Source: Pseudonocardia sp. TRM90224 (GTDB taxonomy: Bacteria > Actinomycetota > Actinomycetes > Mycobacteriales > Pseudonocardiaceae). From it: a stretch of 64,000 bases of DNA. The notes beneath the pieces are model-generated. The model was not told where the DNA came from and ran no database searches. It worked only from the letters and a program-made list of their open reading frames with translations. The DNA lies in NCBI RefSeq assembly GCF_021245725.1, contig NZ_JAJGSX010000029.1, forward strand, positions 1-64,000, read 5' to 3'. Below, piece after piece: positions 52,139 to 59,889 of the stretch (position 1 is the first letter of the stretch; each line of letters opens with the position of its first letter). The translations under genes and the position numbers were made by a program.

Positions 52139-52663
52139 GTGGCACGGCTCTCGGTCGCGTTGCGGCTCCCGCCGGACGTCTCGGCGGTGCTCGCGGCGCT
52201 GCCCCGGCCCCCGACGCCGCGGGTGTCGTGGTCGGCGCCCGAGCAGTGGATCGTGAAGCTACGCCCGCTCGGCCACGTGCCGGACGATCTGGTGGAACCG
52301 CTGGTCGACGCGCTGCACGACGAGCTCGACGGGCTGCCGGCGACCCGCTGCGAGCTCGGGCCCGCGACCCGCAGGTTGGGCGGGCAGTGGCTCGGCGCTC
52401 CGGTGGTAGGGCTCGACGACCTCGCCGCGACCGTCTTCGACGCGACGGTCGGGCTCGTCCCGGTGACCCACCCGCAGCCGTTCCAGGCCGACGTCGTGCT
52501 CGCGCGCGGCCGCGTCCCCGCCGACCTGGCCGGGGAGCCGGTCGCGGCGAGCTGGGTGGCCGGTGCGGTGTTCCTGGTCGCGGACCGATCGGCGCCCGGC
52601 CGGCCCCGGCTCGACGACGTCGCTGAGTTCGCGCTGACGGAAAGCCGGTTGCCCCGTTCGTAG
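52139..52663 (+). CDS. 2'-5' RNA ligase-like (LigT) protein, HxT motifs missing
   Basis: This 174-residue protein fits the LigT/2H phosphoesterase layout (VSWSAPEQWIVKLRPLG where an HxTL motif is normal, and HPQPFQADVVLAR in the second position). The conserved His-x-Thr/Ser pairs are absent, so phosphoesterase or ligase activity is doubtful. GTG 52139 is one base after the hydrolase stop, so they are cotranscribed. Downstream is the leader of the PheRS-like gene. It may bind RNA without cutting it. The assignment is structural and tentative. Confidence 0.6.
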   Translation: MARLSVALRLPPDVSAVLAALPRPPTPRVSWSAPEQWIVKLRPLGHVPDDLVEPLVDALHDELDGLPATRCELGPATRRLGGQWLGAPVVGLDDLAATVFDATVGLVPVTHPQPFQADVVLARGRVPADLAGEPVAASWVAGAVFLVADRSAPGRPRLDDVAEFALTESRLPRS

Positions 52664-52790
52664 ACTGGAGCCATGAGTTCCGTGCAGCGGCGATTTTGCC
52701 GCCCCCGGCCGCGCAGCGGTCGCGGGCGCCTGCACTGCTGAGCTCCCGCGCCGAGCCGGTCGGGGGGTGATTCCCCTCCCCTGCTCTCCG
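52661..52790 (+). promoter_or_regulatory. Structured leader of PheRS-like gene
   Basis: A -10-like TAGACT (52661-52666) precedes a strongly folded leader. Three helices fit a junction: GTGCAG (52682-52687) with CTGCAC (52730-52735); GCGGC/GCCGC (52687-52702) around GATTTT; and CCGCG/CGCGG (52709-52725). A GGGG/CCCC hairpin near 52773-52785 follows. A leader ORF runs through it. The layout suggests attenuation of the synthetase-like gene. No known RNA family is recognised. Confidence 0.5.
52673..52741 (+). CDS. Possible leader peptide
   Basis: A 22-residue frame MSSVQRRFCRPRPRSGRGRL plus HC, ending TGA at 52739-52741, runs through the structured leader. It has one Phe, encoded by TTT (TTC is the normal codon in this genome), placed in the loop of the second helix, and many Arg. 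Ribosome movement over it could switch the structure. The ribosome-binding site is weak and the transcript may be nearly leaderless. Very uncertain. Confidence 0.35.
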   Translation: MSSVQRRFCRPRPRSGRGRLHC

Positions 52791-52802
52791 TGAGGAACTC
52801 CG

Positions 52803-53909
52803 ATGACCACCCTGCTCTCGCCCGGCGAGCTCGCCGCGGCGCTCGAACTGCGCGACCTCTCCGATCCCGCGTGCGGCCCGCACGCCATGCAGATCCTGCT
52901 CGACGACGCCGTGGCGGCGCTCGCCGCGCTCTGGGACTGCGCGGTCGACCTGCGCCGGCCGCGGGCCGTCGTCAGCGTCGAGGACAACTACGACCGGCTC
53001 GGCTACAGCCCGGCCGCTGCCACCAGGGACGGGCGGTACTCCCGCTACATCAGCGAGACCGTCATGCTGCGCAGCCACACCTCCGCGGCGATCCCACCCG
53101 CGCTGCGCGAGCTGGCCCGCCGCGCCGATGCCGCGCCGGACGTGCTGCTGGTGCGGCCGGGACTCGTGCACCGGCGCGACGTCATCGACCGGTTGCACGT
53201 CGGCTCGCCGCACCAGCTCGAGCTCTGGCGGATCGTGCGTGGCGGCGTCGGCGGCGGAGTCGGCGCCGACGACCTGCGCGCGATGGCGGGGGCGCTCGTC
53301 GAGGCGTTGCTGCCCAGCACGGTGTGGCGGATGGTGCCCGCCGAGCACCCGTACACGGTGCACGGCAGCCAGATCGACGTCGACCGCGACGGACGGTGGG
53401 TCGAGCTGGCCGAATGCGGTCTCGTCGCGCCGGGTGTGCTGGCCACCGCCGGCCTGGATCCCGCTCGGTGGAGCGGGCTCGCGCTCGGGATGGGCCTCGA
53501 CCGGGCGCTCATGCTGCGCAAGCACATCCCGGACATCCGGTTGCTGCGATCCGCCGATCCGCGGGTTGCCGCGCAGATGCGCGACCTGACGCCATGGCAG
53601 CCGGTCTCGATGATGCCGCCGGTGCGCCGAGACCTCTCGATCGTCACAGCTACACCGGATGAGGAGCTGCTCGGCGACCTGGCCCGCACGGCCCTCGGCG
53701 GCGCAGCGGACGTGCTGGAATCGCTGACGGTGCTGACCAGGACCGCGCACGCCGACCTGCCGCCGCACGTCCAGGAACGGCTCGGCAGCCGCCCCGGCCT
53801 CACGAACGTGCTGCTCAGGATGGTGCTGCGGCCGATCGACCACACCCTCACCGACACGGAGGCGAACCAGCTGCGCGACCAGGTGCACGCGGTGCTCGAC
53901 GCGGCATAA
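52803..53909 (+). CDS. Single-chain phenylalanyl-tRNA synthetase-like protein (core plus FDX-ACB)
   Basis: This 368-residue protein has the class II PheRS alpha core: VMLRSHTSAAIPPALREL, motif 2 LVHRRDVIDRLHVGSPHQLEL with the conserved Arg and His, and motif 3 GLALGMGLDRALMLRKHIPD. A C-terminal FDX-ACB (anticodon-binding) domain follows, MPPVRRDLSIVTATPDEELL to NQLRDQVHAVL. The order is that of mitochondrial PheRS, which works as one chain; normal bacterial PheRS has alpha and beta subunits. No pheT is next to it. It may be a second PheRS-like enzyme or a moonlighting paralogue. A structured leader lies upstream. Confidence 0.85.
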   Translation: MTTLLSPGELAAALELRDLSDPACGPHAMQILLDDAVAALAALWDCAVDLRRPRAVVSVEDNYDRLGYSPAAATRDGRYSRYISETVMLRSHTSAAIPPALRELARRADAAPDVLLVRPGLVHRRDVIDRLHVGSPHQLELWRIVRGGVGGGVGADDLRAMAGALVEALLPSTVWRMVPAEHPYTVHGSQIDVDRDGRWVELAECGLVAPGVLATAGLDPARWSGLALGMGLDRALMLRKHIPDIRLLRSADPRVAAQMRDLTPWQPVSMMPPVRRDLSIVTATPDEELLGDLARTALGGAADVLESLTVLTRTAHADLPPHVQERLGSRPGLTNVLLRMVLRPIDHTLTDTEANQLRDQVHAVLDAA

Positions 53910-53943
53910 CCCGGCGCCTTCGGGACCACCCGGCCGCCGGGGG

Positions 53944-54002
53944 GAGGGCAGGAAAGCCACTTTCAGGCCCTGTGAGGGCAGGAAAGTGGCTTTCCTGCCC
54001 TC
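53944..54002. repeat. Dispersed palindrome family B, copy 3
   Basis: A 59-bp element identical to copy 1 (20681-20739) when read on the opposite strand. It lies between two convergent stops, the PheRS-like gene and the hypothetical at 54027. Downstream GCGTGCGG is the mirror of the CCGCACGC upstream of copy 2. Confidence 0.93.
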
Positions 54003-54026
54003 GCGTGCGGACTGGACGGCCGTCAT

Positions 54027-54344
54027 TCAGTTGAGCGAGACCTTCCCGCCCACGAGCTCCAGCCTGCGGGTGCGGATGCGCTCCACCATCGAGGAGAGGA
54101 AGACGCTGACCGAGGTGGATGCCCCCATCTGCGGTTCGTCGGCCGACGCGACGGCCCAGCGGTAGGAGAACTCGACCTCCGGGTGGGCGTCCAGCGCGAA
54201 CGTGCACTCGACCCAGTCCGACTCGTCGTCCCGGATCACGGAGAAGCGGTGCAACTCGCCCTTCTCCCAGGTCTGGAAGAACTCGAACAGCGATCCAACA
54301 GCGTCGCCGACGAACTCCTGCGTGTACACGTCACGTGAATACAA
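54027..54344 (-). CDS. Hypothetical protein
   Basis: This 105-residue protein (MYSRDVYTQEFVGDAVGSLF) has alternating strand-like segments (GELHRFSVIRDDESDWVECT, AHPEVEFSYRWAVASADEP) and no membrane helix. No family is recognised; the size and acidic strands recall small immunity-like proteins, but that is speculation. Its start overlaps, on the same strand, the damaged end of the exported ORF 54236-54802, suggesting that junction is a deletion or insertion point. Confidence 0.5.
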   Translation of the reverse strand: MYSRDVYTQEFVGDAVGSLFEFFQTWEKGELHRFSVIRDDESDWVECTFALDAHPEVEFSYRWAVASADEPQMGASTSVSVFLSSMVERIRTRRLELVGGKVSLN

Positions 54345-54802
54345 CCGACGCCCCTGTCAGCAGACACATGGATTCCTGAAGTAGGCCGTATACCCACAAT
54401 GTGGGCGTCCGAAGAGCGGGGATCACGGCCGGTGTCGTAGACGACCTCCACCTCGTCGGACTTGCACAGTATCCGGTTGAAACCACTAGGAGCGCATGCC
54501 GCCGCGAGCGCATCTATGATCACCCGATCCGCCGGCACGATGCCATGGCCGTCGATGATGTGAACCCTGCCGAACCCATCGACGACGCCTGCTTGCGTTC
54601 GCAGGTCGTGCTGCCCGACACGCATCGGAACGACGTGACCGAGGGCCGAGGTGTAGAAGGCAAGCACTGTCCAATCAAGCGGATTGGTGTTTCTCGGTGG
54701 AGGCCGAGCTGAAGCCGATCCTGTGAAGGCAAACCCAAGGCTTCCGCTCAGCGCAAACGCGACCACGATCGCGAGTACCTTTCGGGATAACGTCCAGGTC
54801 AT
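54236..54802 (-). CDS. Exported protein, probably truncated
   Basis: The frame starts with a clear signal peptide (MTWTLSRKVLAIVVAFALSG, cleaved near ASA) and continues as a soluble domain to about residue 130 (VEVVYDTGRDPRSSDAHIVG). After that the composition turns Ser/Arg/Cys-rich and overlaps the next gene, so the real C-terminus is probably lost. Base composition is lower in GC than the surroundings, suggesting transfer. No family is recognised. Confidence 0.5.
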   Translation of the reverse strand: MTWTLSRKVLAIVVAFALSGSLGFAFTGSASARPPPRNTNPLDWTVLAFYTSALGHVVPMRVGQHDLRTQAGVVDGFGRVHIIDGHGIVPADRVIIDALAAACAPSGFNRILCKSDEVEVVYDTGRDPRSSDAHIVGIRPTSGIHVSADRGVGCIHVTCTRRSSSATLLDRCSSSSRPGRRASCTASP

Positions 54803-55079
54803 TACTTCTCACTTCCATTCCGGACTGCGCAGGCAATCGAGTCGCTGGTTGACGATCAACGATGGTTGCAGCGCAAGCCGGTGGACGGTCTCGCCTTTCG
54901 CTCAAACGTTCGCGATCACAAACGCGTCAGCGCGTTGGGTGCGCGGTGAGCCCGACTCACCCACGCGCTGAGCCCGACTCGCGCACGGGGTGAGCCCGAC
55001 TCGCGCCCTCCCGACCCCAACCGATCCGGCCTCGCCGGGGTCGTCTCTGGTGAACGACGGATCCCAGTGGAGGTAGGCC
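54803..55079. other. Spacer with short repeats
   Basis: No gene is evident. The first half is lower in GC than average and looks foreign. Around 54944-55010, GAGCCCGACTC recurs three times (GGTGAGCCCGACTCACCCAC, GCTGAGCCCGACTCGCGCAC, GGTGAGCCCGACTCGCGCCC), about 22-24 bases apart. The GACTCGCG core is shared with the arrays at 33.9 and 47.4 kb. Confidence 0.6.
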
Positions 55080-55625
55080 ATGCCCACGACGCAACGCCGG
55101 ACCCGGTTCGACCTCATGAAGGCGCTCTTCGTGCTGATGGTCGGGATCGCGGTCTTCGCCGCCGCGGTCGGCGTCGCGGTGCTGCTCCTCGGCGTGGACG
55201 CCGTGCCGCAGTGGATGCGGACGACGGCGCTCGCGTTGGGGGCGGCGGTGGTGATCGCGGCAGTGCGCGGGTCGATCGAACGGTGGCTCGACGGCCGCAG
55301 CATCAGGTTGGCGCAGCGCTACCTCGAAGCGGGTGACCTGCTCCGGGCCGGGGTGCAGGTGCAGCTGCTGATCGAGAGCAACGAGAAGCTCGTCGGCGCG
55401 TACGACCCGCTCACGCTGCGCTGGACGATGACGCTCGCGCAGATCCGGATGAAGCAGGGGCTCCTCCTGCAGAGCGCGGCGTTGATGGAGAAGGTGGTCG
55501 ACGGCCAGCTCTCCACGCTCGGCGCGGGCCACCCCGACACCCAGCGGACGTACAGGCTGCTGCAGCGGCTCGTCGAGCCGGGTGGGCTCGACGAGCCGGT
55601 GGAGATCTGGTGGCGCCGGCGCTGA
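55080..55625 (+). CDS. Membrane protein with TPR-like region, unknown
   Basis: This 181-residue protein has two membrane helices (ALFVLMVGIAVFAAAVGVAV and TTALALGAAVVIAAVRG) and a cytosolic C-terminal helical part (LAQRYLEAGDLLRAGVQVQL and following) that resembles tetratricopeptide-like helices. Good ribosome-binding site GGAGG. No partner can be named. Family A copy 4 follows the stop. Confidence 0.7.
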   Translation: MPTTQRRTRFDLMKALFVLMVGIAVFAAAVGVAVLLLGVDAVPQWMRTTALALGAAVVIAAVRGSIERWLDGRSIRLAQRYLEAGDLLRAGVQVQLLIESNEKLVGAYDPLTLRWTMTLAQIRMKQGLLLQSAALMEKVVDGQLSTLGAGHPDTQRTYRLLQRLVEPGGLDEPVEIWWRRR

Positions 55626-55638
55626 GGAGCCCGAACTT

Positions 55639-55698
55639 CCCCACCGTTTTGCCTACTTGCACACCCTGGAAGGCGTGCAGGTTGGCAAAACGGTGGGG
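55639..55698. repeat. Dispersed palindrome family A, copy 4
   Basis: A 60-bp palindrome with the family arms and inner CTTGCACACCC / GGCGTGCAGG. It lies between convergent stops (membrane protein and IclR regulator). The flanks GAACTT / AACTTT continue the family consensus on one side. Confidence 0.92.
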
Positions 55699-55708
55699 AA
55701 CTTTCGCG

Positions 55709-56485
55709 TCAGGCCATGGCGCCGCGGGCGTCGAGGTGGCCGGCGAGCGCCTCGGCCGACTGGCGCAGCAGCGGTGCGATGCGTTCGACGGCCGCCCAGC
55801 TCACGCGTGATTCCGGGCCCGACACCGAGATCGCCGTCATGGACGGGCCGCCGGGCACGGCGACGGCGATGCAGCGCACGCCCAGCTCCTGCTCCGCGTC
55901 GTCGACGGCGTACCCCTGCTGCCGGATCCGCTCCAGCTCGGCCGCGAGCCGGGCCGGTTCGGTGATGGTGTGCGGGGTCTGCGCCGCCATGCCCGTGCGT
56001 CGCAGCAGCGCCAGCACGTCGTCCGGCGGCAGCTGCGCGAGCAGCGCCTTGCCCACCCCCGTGCAGTGCACCGGGACCCGGCGCCCCACCTCGGTGAACA
56101 TCCGCATGGAGTGCCGCGAGGGCACCTGCGCGACGTAGACGACGGCGTCGCCGTCGAGCATCGCCATGTTGGCCGTCTCGCCGACCTGGTCGACCAGCAG
56201 CGCGAGTTGGGGCCGGGCCCACTCCCCCAGCATGCGCGACGCCGCGTCGCCGAGCCCGATCAGCCGCGGGCCGAGCGCGTAGCGCCGCGACGGCAGCTGC
56301 CGCACGTATCCGGACGCGACGAGCGTCCGCACGATCCGGTGGATCGTCGGCATCGGCAGGCCGGAGCGGGCGGCGAGCTCCGAGAGCGCGACGTCGCCAC
56401 CGGCCTCGGCCATGTGTTCGAGCAACGCGAACGCCCGGTCGAGCGACTGGACTCCGCCGCTCCGATCAGGACCGGCCTCGGTCAT
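55709..56485 (-). CDS. IclR-family transcriptional regulator
   Basis: This 258-residue regulator has the N-terminal winged HTH (VALSELAARSGLPMPTIHRI, near residues 26-45) and IclR effector domain with ETANMAMLDGDAVVYVAQVP and VPVHCTGVGKALLAQLP. ATG 56485 is used. It lies 49 bases downstream of the enoyl-CoA hydratase gene, as the last gene of the transporter operon. An IclR-type operator lies between that operon and the divergent aminotransferase gene. Confidence 0.94.
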   Translation of the reverse strand: MTEAGPDRSGGVQSLDRAFALLEHMAEAGGDVALSELAARSGLPMPTIHRIVRTLVASGYVRQLPSRRYALGPRLIGLGDAASRMLGEWARPQLALLVDQVGETANMAMLDGDAVVYVAQVPSRHSMRMFTEVGRRVPVHCTGVGKALLAQLPPDDVLALLRRTGMAAQTPHTITEPARLAAELERIRQQGYAVDDAEQELGVRCIAVAVPGGPSMTAISVSGPESRVSWAAVERIAPLLRQSAEALAGHLDARGAMA

Positions 56486-56534
56486 CGGACTCCCCTGCAA
56501 CGCGTTACGGACCGTCCAGGGTATCCGCCGGCGG

Positions 56535-57305
56535 TCACGTGCCGGTCCAGGTCGGGCGTTGCTTCGCCGCGAACGAGCGAACCGCCGCCGCGAAGTCGGC
56601 GCTCGCGTAGACCGCCGAGACGATGTCGTCGCCCTCGGGCAGCTGCGCCCTGCGCAGCCGGGCCACCGACTGCTTCGCCGCCCACATGCTGAGCGGCGCG
56701 TTCGCCGCGAGCTCCGCGACGGTGTCGGCGACGGCGGTGTCGAGCCCCGCGGCGTCCTCGACGAGCTGCGTGACGAACCCGGCCGCGTGGGCCGAGCCCG
56801 CGTCCAGCAGCTTGGCCCGCAGCAGCATGTCCAGCGTCCGCGCCGGCCCGATGTGCCCGACGAGCAGCGCGTGCGTGTCCATCGAGAGGCAGTTGCCCAG
56901 CGTGCGCGCGATCGGCACCCCGAACCGGGACGCCGCGGTGGCGATCCGCAGGTCGCAGACCGCGGCGAGGGCGAGCCCGCCGCCGATGCAGTACCCGTCG
57001 ACGGCCGCGACGGTCGGCACCCGCGTGTCCTCCAGCCGGTGCAGGACGCGCGTGATGCGCTTCTCGTACGCGACGCCGTCCTGGCCGTCGAACCCCTCGA
57101 ACTGCGCGATGTCCGTGCCCGAGACGAACGCCTTCCCGCCGGCGCCGCGCAGCACGAGCACGCGGATGTCGGGATCGGCGTCGGCGGTCTCGCACGCGTC
57201 GTGCACGCCCTCGTACATCGCGAACGTCAGCGCGTTGTGCGCCTTCGGTCGGTTGAAGGTGACGTGCAGCGCCGGGCCGGCGCGCTCCACCAGCAGGTCG
57301 CTCAT
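56535..57305 (-). CDS. Enoyl-CoA hydratase/isomerase (crotonase)
   Basis: This 256-residue crotonase has the oxyanion-hole segments AFVSGTDIAQFEGFDG and GYCIGGGLALAAVCDLRIAT. The catalytic glutamates of typical hydratases (usually in the regions FGVPIARTLGN and after) are not obvious, so isomerase, lyase or other crotonase chemistry is possible. ATG 57305 overlaps the CoA-transferase stop by four bases. It should act on the CoA ester made by that enzyme. Confidence 0.9.
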   Translation of the reverse strand: MSDLLVERAGPALHVTFNRPKAHNALTFAMYEGVHDACETADADPDIRVLVLRGAGGKAFVSGTDIAQFEGFDGQDGVAYEKRITRVLHRLEDTRVPTVAAVDGYCIGGGLALAAVCDLRIATAASRFGVPIARTLGNCLSMDTHALLVGHIGPARTLDMLLRAKLLDAGSAHAAGFVTQLVEDAAGLDTAVADTVAELAANAPLSMWAAKQSVARLRRAQLPEGDDIVSAVYASADFAAAVRSFAAKQRPTWTGT

Positions 57306-58459
57306 CTGGCCACCTCGTCCATCTCGGCGTCGCTGTAGCCGAGCTCGGCCAGCACGGTCCGGGTGTCGGCGCCGAGCGGCGGGCCCGCGTTGTCGTGGCG
57401 GGGTGGGCTCTCGGAGAACCGCATCGGTGAGCCCAGCTGGCGGACCGGCCCCAGCTGCGGGTGGTCGGCGTCCCAGAAGAACCCGCGCTCGCCGAGGTGC
57501 GGATCGCTGAAGACGGCCGCGTAGTCCTCGATCGGCGCGACCGGCACCCCGGCCGCCACCAGCGCGTCGACGACCGCCGCCGTCGAACGCGCCGAGGTCG
57601 CCTCCTCGACGGCGGGCACGAGCGACGCGCGGTGGGTGTGCCGAGCGGCCGAATCGCCGTAGCGCGGGTCGGTGTGCAGGTGCGCGAGGTCGAGCGCGGC
57701 GCACAGGCCGTCCCACGTCTTCGGGGTGATCGCGCCGAGCGTCACCCAGCCGTCGGCGCACCGGAACGCCTGGTAAGGCGCGCCGGTCTGGTGCGCCGAG
57801 CCGAGCGGGCGGCCGACCTCCCCGGTGGCGAAGTACCGCCCCGCCTCCCAGACGGCGAGCGAGACGCCCGACTCCAGCAGCGAGACGTCCACGTGCTGGC
57901 CGGTCGCGCCGCGCAGCGCGGCCGTCACCGCCAGCGCCGTGTAGAGGCCCGCGACGAGGTCGCAGATCGGCACGCCGACCTTCACCGGGTCGCCGCCCGG
58001 CTCCCCCGTGATGCTCATCAGCCCCGAGCGGGCCTGCGCCATGATGTCCAGCCCTGGCAGCGCGGCGAGTGGGCCGTCCTGCCCGAACCCCGACGCCGAC
58101 GCGTACACGAGGTCGGGGTTCACCGCCGCCAGGTCGTCGGGGCCGAGCCCGAGCTTGCGCAGCGCGCCCGGCCGGAGGTTCTCCACCAGCGCGTCGGCCC
58201 GCTCGACGAGCCGCAGGAACGCCCGCCGGCCCGCCTCCGACTTGAGGTCGAGCGCCACCGACTCCTTGTTGCGGTTGAGCCGCGCGAACGGCGAGCTGTG
58301 GCCATCGACGAACGGCCCGGTCGCCCTGGTCGGGTCGGGCCCCTCCGGATTCTCGATCTTGATGACCCGCGCCCCGAGGTCGGCGAGCTGCATGGTGGCG
58401 AACGGCCCCGCCATGAACACGCCGACCTCGAGGACGGTGACACCGGAAAGCGGTGGCAT
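57302..58459 (-). CDS. Class III (CaiB/BaiF) CoA-transferase
   Basis: This 385-residue enzyme begins MPPLSGVTVLEVGVFMAGPF and contains the catalytic Asp region LPGLDIMAQARSGLMSITGE plus GVPICDLVAGLYTALAVTAA. Class III enzymes move CoA between carboxylic acids, for example formyl, succinyl or dicarboxyl groups. Its gene follows the dicarboxylate transporter by two bases and overlaps the hydratase by four. It presumably activates the imported acid. The acid is not identified. Confidence 0.92.
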   Translation of the reverse strand: MPPLSGVTVLEVGVFMAGPFATMQLADLGARVIKIENPEGPDPTRATGPFVDGHSSPFARLNRNKESVALDLKSEAGRRAFLRLVERADALVENLRPGALRKLGLGPDDLAAVNPDLVYASASGFGQDGPLAALPGLDIMAQARSGLMSITGEPGGDPVKVGVPICDLVAGLYTALAVTAALRGATGQHVDVSLLESGVSLAVWEAGRYFATGEVGRPLGSAHQTGAPYQAFRCADGWVTLGAITPKTWDGLCAALDLAHLHTDPRYGDSAARHTHRASLVPAVEEATSARSTAAVVDALVAAGVPVAPIEDYAAVFSDPHLGERGFFWDADHPQLGPVRQLGSPMRFSESPPRHDNAGPPLGADTRTVLAELGYSDAEMDEVAR

Positions 58460-58461
58460 GC

Positions 58462-59802
58462 CTACAACCAACCAGGCACCACCAGCAGCAGCCATGTGAT
58501 CGGCGGCGCGATCACCACCATCGAGAAGCCCCACATCATCAGCCGCCGGTAGACGTACTCGCGCCGGTCCTCCGGCGCGTTCGCCGCGACCAGCGCACCC
58601 GACGTGGAGAACGGGCTGGAGTCGACCACCGACGACGAGATCGCGAGCGCGGTGATCAGCCCGATCGGCCCGACGTGCCCGGCCAGCAGGAACGGCACGG
58701 CCAGCGGGATGAGCGCGCCGAGGATGCCGGTCGTCGACGCGAACGCGGACACCGCGGCGCCGATGTAGCAGATGACGAGCGCCGCGAGCAGCGGCACACC
58801 GATCGTCGCGACCTGGTTGCCGAGGAAGTCGACCGTGCCGATGTCCTGCATCAGGTTGACGTAGGTGACGATACCGCAGATCAGCAGCACGGTCGGCCAC
58901 GCGACCTGCGCGACGGCGCCCTTGTAGGTCTGCGGCGCGAGCAGCGAGAGCAGCACGGCCGCCGTGACGGCTAGCAGCCCGACGTCGAGCTGGAACCCGA
59001 GCGCCCCGACCGCGACGCCGACCAGCGCGACGAGGGTGAGCGAGCGGTTCAGGTCGAGGGTCGTGACCGGCTCGTGCTCGCTCTCGCTGAACGACGCCCC
59101 GGTCGCGCCTGACGTGACTGCCTTCGCGGCCCCGGGTCCGCCACCGGCCGCAACCTCCTGGGCGGGCTCCTCCTCGACGACCCGGCCGAGCAGCTCGCGC
59201 CCACCGAAGATCACGAAGACGACGACGTTGAGCAGGATGTTGAACACGAGGCTGCCCAGGAACAGCACGAGCGGGCTGCCGGGCAGGTTGTTGTCGGCGA
59301 CGACGCCGTTCGTGATGACGCCGAAGATCGCGAGCGGGGAGAACCCGCCCGCGCTGGCGCCGTTGATGATCGAGAGGCCCATCAGCACCGGGTTGATCCG
59401 GTGCCGCACGGCGAAGCCCAGCCCGACCGGCGCGATGATCGCGACCGCGGCCGGGACGACGGCGCCGAATGCCGTCAGCAACCCGGTGACCATGAACATG
59501 ATCCACGGGATCAGCGCGATGCGGCCGCCGACGCCGCGCATCGCCATGTGCACCAGCCAGTCGACGGTGCCGTTGGCACGCGCGATCGCGAACAGGAACG
59601 TGACCCCCACGAGGATCACGAAGAGGCTGCCGGGGAAGTTCTCGAAGATCTTGTCGGCGACGTCGTCGGGGCTGCCCTCCACGACGATCGAGCCGATCAC
59701 GAACGCGGCGACGAGGGAGAGCGCGCCGAGGTTGATCGGGCGGATCGTGGCGATGATGAAGGCCACAACCAGCGCGAGGATGGAGATCACCTGGTAGGAC
59801 AT
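58462..59802 (-). CDS. Dicarboxylate/MatC-like transporter (SLC13-like)
   Basis: This 446-residue carrier has about twelve helices in two halves and starts MSYQVISILALVVAFIIATI, typical of MatC/SLC13-like dicarboxylate carriers. Residues 230-250 form a hydrophilic central loop. ATG 59802 is preferred over 59844, which would place the N-terminus on the operator. It is first in the operon of transporter, CoA-transferase, hydratase and IclR. Imported acid is unknown. Confidence 0.85.
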   Translation of the reverse strand: MSYQVISILALVVAFIIATIRPINLGALSLVAAFVIGSIVVEGSPDDVADKIFENFPGSLFVILVGVTFLFAIARANGTVDWLVHMAMRGVGGRIALIPWIMFMVTGLLTAFGAVVPAAVAIIAPVGLGFAVRHRINPVLMGLSIINGASAGGFSPLAIFGVITNGVVADNNLPGSPLVLFLGSLVFNILLNVVVFVIFGGRELLGRVVEEEPAQEVAAGGGPGAAKAVTSGATGASFSESEHEPVTTLDLNRSLTLVALVGVAVGALGFQLDVGLLAVTAAVLLSLLAPQTYKGAVAQVAWPTVLLICGIVTYVNLMQDIGTVDFLGNQVATIGVPLLAALVICYIGAAVSAFASTTGILGALIPLAVPFLLAGHVGPIGLITALAISSSVVDSSPFSTSGALVAANAPEDRREYVYRRLMMWGFSMVVIAPPITWLLLVVPGWL

Positions 59803-59823
59803 AGGCACGTCCTGTTCCACGAT

Positions 59824-59841
59824 ACGGAAGTGAATTTCCGT
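59824..59841. promoter_or_regulatory. IclR-type operator
   Basis: ACGGAAGTGAATTTCCGT has 6-base perfect arms and resembles the GGAA-N-TTCC dyad of E. coli IclR sites. It lies between the divergent transporter and aminotransferase starts. The IclR regulator encoded at the end of the transporter operon is the likely ligand, so both operons would be co-regulated. Confidence 0.65.
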
Positions 59842-59889
59842 CATGGAGTATGGTTCGCGTCACAGCGACCGTCAACCCGAGGAGGAAAC

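Noticed and set aside
52803-53909. Housekeeping pheS
   Set aside because: Usual bacterial pheS is followed by pheT and lacks an FDX-ACB domain; this chain has it and stands alone.
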